Shown here: in pieces, positions 12,124 to 22,905 of the stretch
How positions within the stretch are numbered: the stretch's first letter is position 1
Layout: every line of letters begins with the position of its first letter
Assembly: GCA_014529385.2 (NCBI GenBank)
Contig: CM043968.1
Span: 29,545,013-29,609,012, forward strand
DNA from: Adiantum capillus-veneris
Lineage: Eukaryota > Streptophyta > Polypodiopsida > Polypodiales > Pteridaceae
Length of the DNA stretch: 64,000 nt
Direction: 5' to 3'
Notes under the pieces: generated by a model
The model's input: only the letters and a program-made list of their open reading frames with translations
The model's database searches: none
What the model was told of the DNA's origin: nothing
Position numbers and translations under genes: made by a program

Positions 12124-12366
12124 TTACTCCCTAATTCTTGAGGGTTTGAAAATTGTGTTAATGGTCTGACTAATTGGATGATGTTGAACTCGAGAGAGTA
12201 ATGGAGTCCCTCGTGTATACAACACTAAGCATTTTGCTGCATCAATCAGATGCTCATGAAGAGCGCAAAAAACCACTACAGCAAGTCGAACTTCAATGGG
12301 AAAGTATGTTACCCATCTAATAAAAGCATATACTTGTGCGGGTCTAGAGGAGTATGAAAAGAACAT
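12124..12366 (-). pseudogene. Unidentified 80-residue frame upstream of the PLE region
   Basis: An ATG-initiated frame reading MFFSYSSRPAQVYAFIRWVT, with a hydrophobic middle. It lies on the same strand as the PLE pieces and between them, so it may be part of the same protein after frameshifts. No motif recognised. Confidence 0.3.
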
Positions 12367-12599
12367 TGGGAGATTTTGAAAAACAAATCATAGAAGGTGA
12401 TCAAACTATATGATTGTTGCTGGGCACCTTGAACTGGGATTCTTCTTGCAGGTACACCTAATGAAAGGTCTATATGTGTTCCAGCAATTCTTCAAGAACT
12501 TCCGAACGTCGTTTTCTTTATCAGTATGCCCCTCTAATCTTCAACCCATTTCTTTGATGAGAATCAACACTGATGCTTTTGGGACTCTTAATGAAAAGA

Positions 12600-13079
12600 A
12601 AACAGGATGAAGAGAAAAGGAAGGGGGGCATGTAGTGGAGAGAGAATAAGGAGAAAAAATTTTAATCGAGCTTTTTGGGGGTTGAATTAGAGGTGGGGGT
12701 GGTGGTACAGGAGGCAATCAACGAGCTTGCCGCACGTCGTGATGTTATTGTGCAACTTGCGAGGCTAGGGTGAAGCCAGTGAGCATGGGGGTGAGGATGA
12801 GCATAGGTCACAAAGGAGGCATTCTCTCTCTCTCGCTCTGTCTCAAATGGGGGGGAAGCCAAGACGCTCATGCTGTTTTACTGCTGAATAGTGATCTGCA
12901 CAGGCCTTGTTGATTATCTTTCGCGATCCATGGCAGGCGGAGCCAGAGTTTTGCGGTGCTTTGTGTACAGAGAGTGGGGAATCTTGAGGTCCATGCGATG
13001 GTCGCGAGCGGAGCAGGCGAGGCGGACTGAGGTCTCCATGGCGGCTCGTCTTCGGAGGGCCATTTTACCTTTGAGCTTT
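12600..13079 (+). other. GC-richer insert with an Arg-rich exon-like ORF
   Basis: Composition changes abruptly here to visibly GC-richer DNA than on both sides. From ATG 12930 the plus strand reads MAGGARVLRCFVYREWGILR and continues Arg-rich and acid-poor to 13106, resembling an organelle-targeting presequence. The insert separates minus-strand PLE coding at 13080-13955 from that at 12366 and below. It may be a captured gene 5' end (promoter, 5'UTR, first exon). The role is inferred from composition only. Confidence 0.35.
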
Positions 13080-13955
13080 TTATTCCAAGAGGAATCTTTT
13101 CTTTAAATTAATTAATGAAAACGTGAATAGACCCAGTACCTTTGTACGAGCTACCATGGAAGTATTAGAGCACTTTTTACTATCAATGTCTGACAATTTT
13201 ATCTGTTTTAGTGTAAAACGTTTATCCTGTGATAGTAGATGCTTTGATTGAAGTGCACAGGTTTTGCATTGTTCTACCACATCATGCGGAAAACTACAAA
13301 GCAGAGCTAAAGACTCAATCGTGAAAGGAGCACACTGATTCAGTATCTCAAAGTTCCAAATTTTGTTTTCAAGACGAATAGCATCAAGCTCAATTTTTCT
13401 GAAAGGGAGTAGTGGGATGACTTTGGAAAATTTCGTGGCATAGACCTTTTAATTTTTTGAAAAGAAGGGTCATCAGACAGGCCTAGGGCATCCTTTTCCT
13501 CTTGATCTAAGAGCTCTAGATCCAAAAGTGGGTTCACAATTTCTTGAGACTGCCTAATTGCAAGAGGAAGGATAGGGAGATTATTAATGAAATAAATCTT
13601 ATGAACTATGGTAGGTAGTGATGAGAAATAGAAGTGTAAATCAGAGGAGTCATGAGCATCAATAAAGCATAGTGATAATAGAAAATAGCTTAGTGCACTA
13701 ATTAGCTGTGCAGGATCTCTAGCAAGGGCTAAGAGTTTTAACCAATCATTAACTGAAGTTGTTTTTAATGTTGAAAGTTCTTGTTCTTGTATTGCCTTTT
13801 TCTCATAGTCCAGAAGACTTTTATGAAAATCAATTCCCTTGAAGCAAGAAAGCAGGCATTGTGTACCACTAGGAAGGATAGGAATCCTTTTATCATCGGA
13901 GTATCCAAAACGTGTGAGAGATACAATCCAGCCAACCTAAAGAATGTTTAGAGAA
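13080..13955 (-). pseudogene. Long minus-strand ORF, probable PLE N-terminal region
   Basis: The minus strand is open from about 13955 to 13340 (about 200 codons) and continues after a single frame change near 13405 to 13080. It includes GYSDDKRIPILPSGTQCLLS, ARDPAQLISALSYFLLSLCF and, after the shift, LENKIWNFEILNQCAPFTIE. There is no Met at the upstream end. CTTTAG directly before it (about 13938) could be a splice acceptor, since some Penelope-like elements keep introns. I do not recognise the domain. The assignment rests on strand, position between the 14558-14307 ORF and the RT pieces, and length. Confidence 0.45.
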
Positions 13956-14020
13956 ATATTTATAAACTGTTTAGAATGAAAGCAAGTTCAATATATGGTA
14001 GTTGTCCGACCAAGGACAAA

Positions 14021-14815
14021 AGAGATTAAATTTCATATCCCCTCTTAGAGAACCATACATTGACACTTTACCTTAAAATAGACAGAAGATAAAAGAAAAT
14101 AGATAATAGACAAAAGAAAAATTTCTTTATTTAAAGCTGATACATCCACTTCTAGCACGAGACCGATTGAGCCTCAGAACTCATGAAAGAATAGATCTAT
14201 ACCTGCCATTATCCAACACAGATATCAAGTTAGAACTTGAACTACCCTTGATGGGAAGACATGTATCCAAACATTCCATTCTGTTTTTTATCACTGTCAC
14301 ATAGCCCTACACTCCCTCACTCTTCTTATATACATTAGGTGAAAGGTTTTTGGCCTTGCGATGGGACAATATTCGTTTAGTAATGATTTTGGAAGTTTTA
14401 GAGGGATGTATAGGCTGACATCCTTTGGGAAAGTCAAGTATATCAGTTGGACGAAGTTTCCCAAATGGTAAGTATTTGAAGCAGCTTTTCAAATTTGGGT
14501 TGCCATTGACCTGTTTCAACTCTTCCTTTTTCTGGGTTTTATTACGTTTGACATTCACTAGTTCTTCTTGAAGGATAATTTAGACAATGTGGATTATAGT
14601 TAGATGGGTGTGTGTGAGAGAGAGAGCTACTATCGATATATGGCATTATCTAAAAATGGTCGTAACACAATGATAATAAGACCGATAACACCAATCACCA
14701 TATATCGTCAATTATATATACACGATTACAAGCAAATCCATATAGTTGAGCTTATACTTCAGAAAGAGGAATTTCAGCCCTACGACATGCTCCATTTTTA
14801 ATCTTATCCCGACAT
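14021..14815 (-). repeat. Long direct repeat, copy B (pairs with 5912-6784)
   Basis: 795 bp homologous to 5912-6784 in the same orientation, with boundaries at AGAGATTAAATTT and ATCCCGACAT. Only a short (TG)/(GA) tract is present near 14605-14625. This copy holds the better-preserved ORF at 14558-14307. The pair is about 8.1 kb apart and encloses the PLE fragments. Confidence 0.8.
14307..14558 (-). pseudogene. Small basic ORF inside repeat copy B
   Basis: ATG at 14558 begins MNVKRNKTQKKEELKQVNGN, followed by FGKLRPTDILDFPKGC and a basic KIITKRILSHRKAKN segment to the stop at 14307. The homologous stretch in copy A is disrupted. Presence in both repeat copies suggests it is the 5' coding start of the repeated element. 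The function is unknown; it is highly basic and could bind nucleic acid. Confidence 0.4.
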
Positions 14816-16570
14816 GGGGTTTAGTACCTGATAGAGTCTAGAATTTCGGGACGTGCTGGATCTATTCTTGAGAAATAAAGAGAGTTGTGAGCGAAATAGC
14901 AAAAGCATTTCATTCTTCAAATTTTCTCTATGCTTTGAAAGTGTTGTACCATTTTTCATTATGACTTTAGTTTAAATTTTTTGTTCGTTTTTGTTTCTTG
15001 TTTCTTTATAGCACATAGAAGTAGGGTAAGTAGAAATCCTCACCATCAAATTAAGCTGAAAAGTTAGGAAAAAAAATGTTGAAAACCATATTTTGAACAA
15101 AAAAACAATAACTTTGAAATTTTGAAAATTTGATGGTAGAGACCTAAAAGCCAAATCAAAACCAGAAAGAGGGTGTCAAAGAACCTCAGAAAACACATCA
15201 AAAGCAAACTAAGAAGTTTTAGCAAATTTTGTGGTTAAACATAGATCACGATCTATGTACCCTAGAGGCTATTTTTGCAAGAAAGTTTTCAATGAAACTT
15301 TGTATCAGTAGAACGTTGCTCTAAGAAAATTTGGTTGCAAGAAAATTTCAAAAAACACATCAAAATTGGTTGATAGGGAAAAAGTCCTAGGTTCAAGTGT
15401 TTCGTACACAAATTTGCACATATCTTGAGATTTGGAGATCCAAATCACAAAAGACCAAGTGAACCAGTCAGAAAAATTTGGTATTTAGCAACTATGCCAA
15501 TTGCACATTCATCTGCGGTGGAACATGGATCGCGATCCATATACTTTTCTCAAATTTTTGAGCCACAATCTAACCACTTTGGTCCTAATCCCAAAGTTTC
15601 ATCTTATTTAGATATCAAAATCCAAGTCAAAATCCCAAAATTATCCCAATACTCTCATAAAGCGTAAAAAATGACATGCTTTCCAATTCAAAGGTCAAAA
15701 CCCAAAGAATTTGATACCATAGCATCTAGTAATCATGCTGATCTTAATGGTACCAAGAAAACCTAATTTGTCCTCCAAACATGGATCGTGATCCATGTCC
15801 CATGATGATAGCTTGACGTAAAAGTTTTTCAAATTGTAGTGCATATATAAGGAAGTATATCCCCAAGTCCAAGTTTGAAAACAAAAAATCTGGGTGAAAA
15901 GGCATCAAAATAGAAGACATGAATTCAAAATTATAGATGAAACCTAGGGTTTGACATTTGACCTATGAAAATGATTCTAAATTCAAAATTATTTGAGATT
16001 GACATAAAGTGTAACAAGATTTCTAGAGATCAAGTCCAAACGTGGTGGAACATGGATCGTGATCCATGTCTCCCAGCCTCAAAAATTACTGAAAATCGGT
16101 ACGGAGCCATAGATGACCTAATCTAGCTACTATCAAAACTCGTAGTCAAAATGTAAAAGATAGTCATGGATTGCGATCTATATACCTCTTCATAATGGGG
16201 ATATCTAACTTGATGAGCCTACAGGTATACTTGAGTACATCTTATATCGCTAAAAATACCCTCTAGAGAACAAGATACAAGAAAAAGTTCCTATGTCTTG
16301 GTCTTGAGACTAATTTGAGTGTTGTTTCAAGTCCATTTCACCAAAATTCATCTGACTTCTGCTACACAACTCCAAATTGGGCTAGGTAAAGCCCAAATTT
16401 GATAGGTTTTCTAATTTCAAACTTTTAGGGTACCCAAAACCAGTTTCCATAGAACAAAGGGTCACAAAGGCCCAACTTTTAAAGGACATGACCAGGGACA
16501 AAAAGAGATAAGTTGTACTAAGCCAAGTTGGGCTTGTCAAAGACTATCTTGAGAGTATTCAATGAGCCTT
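14816..16570. other. Non-coding stretch with recurring palindromes
   Basis: AT-rich with no credible coding frame. Its one distinctive content is the family of near-palindromic ATGGATCGYGATCCAT sites listed separately. Confidence 0.55.
15241..16181. repeat. Five dispersed near-palindromes (ATGGATCGYGATCCAT)
   Basis: Copies lie at about 15241-15258 (ATAGATCACGATCTAT), 15525-15540 (ATGGATCGCGATCCAT, a perfect palindrome), 15781-15796, 16052-16067 and 16166-16181 (ATGGATTGCGATCTAT). Spacing is about 284, 256, 271 and 114 bp. Most are preceded by 'aac' or 'gtggaac' and followed by 'atac' or 'gtccc'. They may be diverged tandem units of about 270 bp in which only the palindrome is kept, or binding sites. 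Confidence 0.8.
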
Positions 16571-16702
16571 AACCATGAAAAATCATCCACCACCAAGGGT
16601 TTCTACTCAACATAGAGATATGCAAACTGCAAAAAATATTACAAGACCTTCGATAGTGGGCTTGAGAGAAATCGTGAAACATACAATACCACACCTCAAG
16701 GC

Positions 16703-17332
16703 ATGGCTCATGGATCTTTTCCAAGTGAAAATACACCTCATTTTAAGAATCACACCAGCCATTATATTCCTCAACTCATGCATGTGCCTAGAAATACGAT
16801 AGAAAAAATTAATAAAGACCTAGAGGAGAAGCATGTCGATCAACTCAATGTGAGACTCATCAAAACCAATGTATCCATGAGAGTTATAATGGATTATGCT
16901 CATGAGGGCTTGTATAGGTTCAAAAACAGGGATCATTATAACTTCTACAAGTGTATAAAATCCAATGCTAGAGAGTTGACAGACCATAAGGACCTCTATG
17001 CATTCACATACATAGATGCCCAAGGAGTGCAAGTTTTGATGGTAGATAAGTATGGACGAGAGTAAAAACTTGTTGATACAATTGGCCTAGAAAGATATAC
17101 ATACAAGGGTACTCCAATCACTGAATACTTTCAGCCAAGCATGAATGCACTAGTGAATTTTGAGACCAAAACACAAGAGTTGAGACTCAATCTATGGGAA
17201 GAATGGGATTCAACGAGTATCTTGAATATAATGCACCAAGATTTTCTTGAGTGTGTTTGTTTTGTGAGATTTCAATTTAGAGCTTTTCTACTTTTGAGCT
17301 TGTTTGGACTTTCCTTTCTCCATTTTTGCTAA
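16703..17332 (+). pseudogene. Unidentified retroelement-like ORF with one in-frame TAA
   Basis: From ATG 16703 the frame stays open to 17332 apart from one TAA at about 17063. It contains NKDLEEKHVDQLNVRL, VIMDYAHEGLYRFKNRDHYN and ITEYFQPSMNALVNFE. The surrounding sequence and polar composition suggest a gag-like or accessory ORF of an LTR element, but no diagnostic motif (zinc knuckle or major homology region) is visible. The last 40 residues are hydrophobic. Confidence 0.35.
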
Positions 17333-19392
17333 AACATGGTTAGTTCGTGAAAAAACACTATGAAAATATCTAAGTTTTTTATTGTATCCAAGGTAAATCT
17401 TGTTCTTAAGAATCCTCAAAAGGTTTCATCATAAGCTCTAAGTTGTTAGTTTTCAAGTTAAAAGCTGCTCTGAACTTTTACTTGTATGGAATTTTCTTCA
17501 TATTAGACACAAAAAAACATTCTCTTGCATTTGTGACCTCTATGCTTCTTTATCATCCCCTCTGTGCTAAAGAGGTTTCACAATCATTTTATGTGGCATG
17601 TCTATTAATTGAAATCACTCCAAAAGGAGAGCATGGGGGATTCCCTAGCAGTTGTAGGGAGATGCCATCTGTGTGCACCAAAATTGTCTTTCTCACCCCT
17701 ATATACAATACCCTCCTTTGTAAAATCTATATTCTTTGCCTTATAAAACCCATCTATTGTATACTCACGCGATACCATATGTTAACCTTTAGCTAATAGA
17801 CCAAGAAGGAGAGTCTTCTTAACAAGTTTCTAGCTTATGAACATCTAGCTTTAAAGAGGGAGTGAGGGCATACGATCGTCATAGAATGGGGAAGTCCTAA
17901 GTTCTATCAAGGTTTTTCCAAAGAAGACTTATCATGTTTACTTATAAAAAAACCGTTTTGGACGGTTTCAAGAGGGTAGGAATGCTCTAGGTAAGATGCG
18001 GTTGTGATTTGCTAGAGTAGGGGTCATTCATGTGCAAATTACTTGAGTAAAATTATTCTTGTTGCTTGTTTGTATGATGTATTTCTCACTACAAATTTGG
18101 CAAAATTTTTCTTACAATAATAATTAAGCGAGTGAGAGACATAGGTAAGGGGGAATATAACAACCAATGGGGAAGGCAAGGCAACCCTAGAGGGTTTCCA
18201 AGGGAGTTCTTTTGTGATACACAAATTCCTCTCAAATGGTTATCCATATCATGATTGTTTCTCTCCAAGGGATCTAAGAAGCTTGTGTCCTAGCTGTGTC
18301 TCACATGCATGATTAAGATGACACACTTTTGGAGATTTTTTTTTAATTTACAAACCTTGCTAAGACAAATCATTCGAAGTACCTATATGATATCACTTTT
18401 CAAAATTTTTATCCAATGAAAATCGATATATTTTGGGTGGTAGTTGCATGTGCATAATAGACCTAATAAAATGAGTATTAATACACCAAAAGCCAATAAT
18501 TAAAGATAAAAGGGCTTGGGAAAATGACTTTATGGAGCCAACTTTTCTTTGGTATATGAGAGGGCTTAGGAAAATGATTTTATAGAGACGACTTAGGATA
18601 TGACTTTGCTTTGGTGTATGATAGATCTTAGGAAAATGATTATATGGAGTTGACTCCTTTATGATGAGAATTAAAAAACCATGTATGAAAAAGTGAATTC
18701 TACATAGTTTTCAGGTCTTTAACTAAAAATCTTTGAAATTTGAGCCTCAAATCGTTCTTGCAAAAAATTGAGGTGGCCTTTATTTTAATTTGAATAAGTT
18801 TTGCATAACATGAACCTACCTTTTCCCAAGAGCTCTCGTATGCTAGTGTCATTGGGCATTGACCCTAGCTCTGGTATTGTAGTGCCCTCAAAGGCATTGA
18901 CACAAGCTCAAAAAGTGTCATACCATACTCTTGGGCTACTCTTCTTACTTGGGAAGTTTTAGGGTCTAGGCATGCTCTCATCTATAAAAACCTACATGCC
19001 AATGCACATGCCTTATAGCTCCTCCACATCTGTGTTTGTTAGGAGTTATCAAGAAGGCTTGCAATGAACTAATGAAGACAGTTATCGAGAGTCGTGTCCA
19101 TGTGTACAACACCTTGATGGTTTTGTACATGGTATCACGTTGGGTTCGACATGGAAGCGTTGACAGGCCCTTGCCTACCTAGGACTATTACCTTGAACTA
19201 GATGGATGGGTGCAAACCCAAGCCGGTAGTGAAAATGAAGCCGCCTCTGGCCTCTCACCCTTTCTCTACTCGGCAAGCGAGCATCGCTGTGTTCTTTCTG
19301 CCATCAACATAGATTCAAGAAGAAGCCTCTGGACCATCACAACAAGATCATGTAGGAAAAATGAAGTCTTTTTCAGTGTTTTTCATACAATG
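17333..19392. other. No gene seen; short tandem repeat at 18.5 kb
   Basis: No coding signal. About 18509-18660 holds three diverged copies of a unit of roughly 65 bp around 'aggaaaatgattttatggag'. TGGTATCA at 19130-19137 could be the start of a primer-binding site, but no LTR pair was found. Confidence 0.5.
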
Positions 19393-19555
19393 CATAACAT
19401 CATGAGCTTCTTTTCGAGAGGCACCGCATACCTAGCTAGGTACGATTGGGGGCAGGGGACCACCGGCCCCCCCACCGGGCCAGCGGTCCCCTACCCCCAA
19501 TCATACCTAGCTAGGTGTGCGATGCCTCTCTCACAAAATCTCATGATGTTGAGGT
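19393..19555. repeat. Long GC-rich inverted repeat (hairpin)
   Basis: Two 54-bp arms, 19416-19469 and 19477-19530, are near-perfect reverse complements separated by a 7-base loop. The core reads CCTAGCTAGGTACGATTGGG on the left. Pairing extends outward more loosely to about 19396 and 19552 through 'aacatcatgag' and 'ctcatgatgtt'. It is much more GC-rich at its tip than its surroundings. It could be a foldback or MITE-like element, or a hairpin RNA precursor. Confidence 0.9.
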
Positions 19556-20940
19556 AAGTCACAATGTGTGTCCAAAACTTCTTGTGCATGCGATGGGCAA
19601 GCCCAAAACCACAAAGCCTCTGACCGAGGCAATGGGCAAGCCACTACCCTAATTTGCCTGGCCTTTGAACCTCATAATGGACAAGCCCTAGATCAATCAG
19701 CACTCGCCCCTGACCTATGAGAAGATGAGCAAGCCACATAACTCCCGAAACCTGCCTCTGACCCTGCTGGGCAAGCAAAATCACCTAATGCAGCAGACCT
19801 CCTGCATGACAATCGAGAAAGCTTTCAAACTCATTGCAGTTGACCTGCAAGCCAAGAAGCCTCTAACCCAAATGACAAAGGGAAGCTCTCACACAAGCTG
19901 GTGTTGCCTCTTCTATCTCTCTTAAACAATTGCGAGCAACCACGCCTATGCTAGCAGCTCCATTGTTTTCTCTAACCTCTTCATCAAGAGTACCCTCGTC
20001 AATTTCTATCAAATCCCTCCACCTTGGCAGCCATTCCTCTCCAGCAATGCCATGATGTCACCTTGCTAGAACCCCTGCATCATCTACCAGATCCTCTTCT
20101 TTTCCCAAAGAGTCAACACCATCGTTGGCAACCTCGGAATCGACCATATTAACCTCTTCATCCACTAAAATCTTGCCATCTTCAATCAAACCTCTCCACC
20201 TTGTGGGTAGCAATTGCACACCACCAGTGCTGTCCTCTTCACGACAACCTTGTCAGGCTACTGTGGAACCCTCTCACCCTCACCCTCAAGCAATCCTTGC
20301 AACAACCACACTCAATACCTTAGCCTCAACTTGGTTCCCTGAGCATCCACCTCTATCCTATATCTTCGTTGGCAACATACCCATTCCCTTGCTGCCTCAC
20401 CCTAACCTCACCTCCAGATTCCCTCCCATGCAAGGCAAACCCTAGCCCCACCGCACTTGTGGGAACATCTGGGTGTTGGAAAGCCTTCTCCTTGCTACTC
20501 TGAGAGCAACACCCACATGCTTCCTCCTTCACTGCATCCTCTCACTTGAGGGGGAGAAATGTAGCAGATCAAGTTGGATCATCCAAAGCAACTGTTGGGC
20601 CACATTCAAACCATTTCCGCAATCGAATCAGTGGAAAGAGAATTACCTCTTTCATCTCCTTAACTTGGGAGGGGCCTTCGTCTGGTCATCATTGCAGGTG
20701 ACCATCTTCCAACCCTGACCTGTGTGCATGAGAGTGCCAAGCTGAAATCCCCTTGAAGTTCTGCTAGAGCTTGCTACTCGTCTGTGTTGCACACACAGAC
20801 AGGTTGCGAGCTCTTGCACGACTTACTCACCTCAGAGAAACATTCTACGTTAGGTTATTTTTTCAGGGTGAAATGCTCAAACATGGAAAGGTTTTGGAAG
20901 GTTTAATGTAGAAACAAGGTGAGAACTCACAGTGGCCTGC
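19556..20940. other. No recognisable gene; GC-richer, compositionally distinct
   Basis: This stretch is more GC-rich than the DNA to its left and includes several variants of 'gatgggcaagcc' at 19595-19760. Plus-strand frames such as 20125-20445 are Pro/Ser/Thr-rich and carry no motif. It may be the 3' non-coding end of the Helentron-like element, whose coding ends at 20948 on the minus strand. I could not fix a terminus. Confidence 0.4.
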
Positions 20941-20947
20941 AGAAAGG

Positions 20948-21542
20948 CTAGGCTTTCGCGATGGAGAGGTATGTGGCTGAGTGGTCGGTGCCACACATGG
21001 TTTGTGACAGGTCAGTGCTAATCCATATGTGGTCGAGTGTAGAGCTGTGTATTGTGGTTGGATGGTGTATCAATTGATGGAGTCCATACTGGTGCATGAG
21101 AGTGGATAGGGTTTTGTATGTGCTGGGTTGATCAAGTGCTTCAATGTTGAAATCTTCCATTATGATCAGTGGCCGCATGGTGCTCGTTGAATCAAGGAGG
21201 CTAGAGATGCTCTCTAGGAACGTTGGGAGCGATGACTTTGGTGCCCTGTAGAGCGAGACGACTGTCGCCACGCGCTAGTTTGTGCAATGGAAAGTTGCAC
21301 GAACTGTTTCAAGAGTGTGGTTTATGCATTTGTGTGTTTTGCGTGGGTATTAGGTTGCTTTTATGGAGAATTGACACGCCGTGTAGTTGTGTTGAGGATA
21401 TGCTCTGGAATCCTGGAATGGTCATCGCATGTAGTCGAGTCTCTTGGAGGCAAAGCATGTCAGAGGCCATTAGACTTGTGTCATGGATGATATCATCTGC
21501 ATGCTTTCTAAGGGAGACGACGTTCAGTGATTGCACAATGTA
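20948..21542 (-). pseudogene. EEP endonuclease domain at C-terminus of Rep-helicase
   Basis: The domain follows the helicase in the same frame: SLNVVSLRKHADDIIHDTSL, then SDMLCLQETRL at about 21464-21432, where the Glu of the EEP 'qET' motif is kept. After an in-frame TAG near 21275 it continues VVSLYRAPKSSLPTFLESIS, IIMEDFN (GDFN with a changed Gly), STLDHIWIS and TDHSATY, the final Asp-His pair. This family cleaves DNA with a metal ion. In Helentrons it is proposed to act with Rep in strand cutting. Confidence 0.8.
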
Positions 21543-22905
21543 ATGTGTATCTTGGTAGAGATGTAATTGCTTTTGGATGGGAGAATAAGTTGCTTCTGTT
21601 CTCAATCTATGGGGCTCTTCAAGGACACTTGGGTCGACACGGACATTGTTGGGGAGTAGGTTGTCTATCAAATACAGATTTGCAGTGTCACGAATGCGTG
21701 CGAGAGTAGTGTAGGTCAGTCCATGAGATCTAATTCCTCTGGGGCTAAAAGCCAATGTGTTGAGTGTAAGCCCTTGTGATCGATGAATTGTGCGTGCTGC
21801 AGCAGGCTGAATCGGGAATTGCTTGCGTGTGAGGGTGTTGAGGTGGTTTTTGACAATTTGGAATTCACGTGCGATGCAAAGAATTGGTGTCCAACCAGCT
21901 GATGTGAGTGGTGTGTGGAGGTGGGCGTGTTCATATCTTTGTTTTCGTCCTATATTGGGATTGGTGAAATGATCGAGAGACATGTTGTGCTAGACATTGT
22001 AGTGCAGAGCTTGTAAATGCCTTCTGCACCATTGACGAGGCCATCGGCAATGTCTAGATTTTCGGCACATAACTCTATCACCAGGCCAGGCTTCAAGCAC
22101 AATGTTGCTTGGAGCCCTGCAGTTTTCTTGGCATCCAATGGTATTGCTATTGTTTTGCTACAAGTATTGGCATGCTTGTCAATTGCTTTGAATATGTGTG
22201 GCTCACCGGGCAACTGTGCGAAGACCTTTTCGTTGTGCTCGTCCTTTGCTTTGTTAGAGTAGAATAGGTGCGATATGGTTATGTCAGCAGGCAACGCCCT
22301 GTGGAAGGAGTTGTTAATGTATGCAATATCGTTGCTAGTGTGTGAACCAATTCTCATTCGATTGAGCACCTCTATAAACTGTTGATCAGTTTGTCTCATG
22401 GTAATCGTTAGTTCGTAGCACTTAGGGAGTTCGCGCCAGTATGAAGGTGCGACTGCCTCAAGTAGATGTCGCTTGCTTGTGAATATCCAAGAGTCTTTGA
22501 CTGGGCTAGCTTGGCAAAGGTCACCACAAAGTATGACGTCAAGGCCACCAAAAGGCTGGTCGTGTTTTCTCTTGATGGCACGAAGACGTGAGTCGGCCAA
22601 AGAGAAGACACTTGACCCTATCAAGGAGACTTCATCGAACACTACAAGCTCCAAATCTCGATAAAGTAAGGATAATGCATCTAGCTTTTCTTCTCCAAGG
22701 CTTGTGTGTGTGGTAGTTATCAAAGGCAAATATAAAGCTGAGTGTATAGTTGTACCACCAATGTTGAACGCTGCCTTCCCTGTATTGCCATTAATAGCGC
22801 CTTGGGAAAGTCAGCATTGTGACCTGACTTGTGCGTGTAGAATCAAATGAGGGCTTCAACCAACAGAAGCAACGTGAACGTTTTTTCAGTCCATGCTCCA
22901 CCTGT
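21543..22905 (-). pseudogene. Pif1-family helicase domain, frameshifted
   Basis: Walker A appears as FLTGGAWTEKT (minus strand, about 22905-22870); the usual GGAGTGKT has Trp and Glu in place of two Gly. After a frameshift the next motif is GKAAFNIGGTTIHSAL (about 22780-22740). Then come LVVFDEVSLIG (Walker B), GGLDVILCGDLCQASPV and TMRQ in the 22729-21950 frame. The 21983 frame has FPIQPAAARTIHRSQGLTLN, the late helicase motifs. The domain would unwind DNA during rolling-circle transposition. Confidence 0.85.

Noticed and set aside
19130-19141. TGGTATCACGTT as a Copia primer-binding site
   Set aside because: Only the first eight bases match, and no LTR pair or pol was found nearby.
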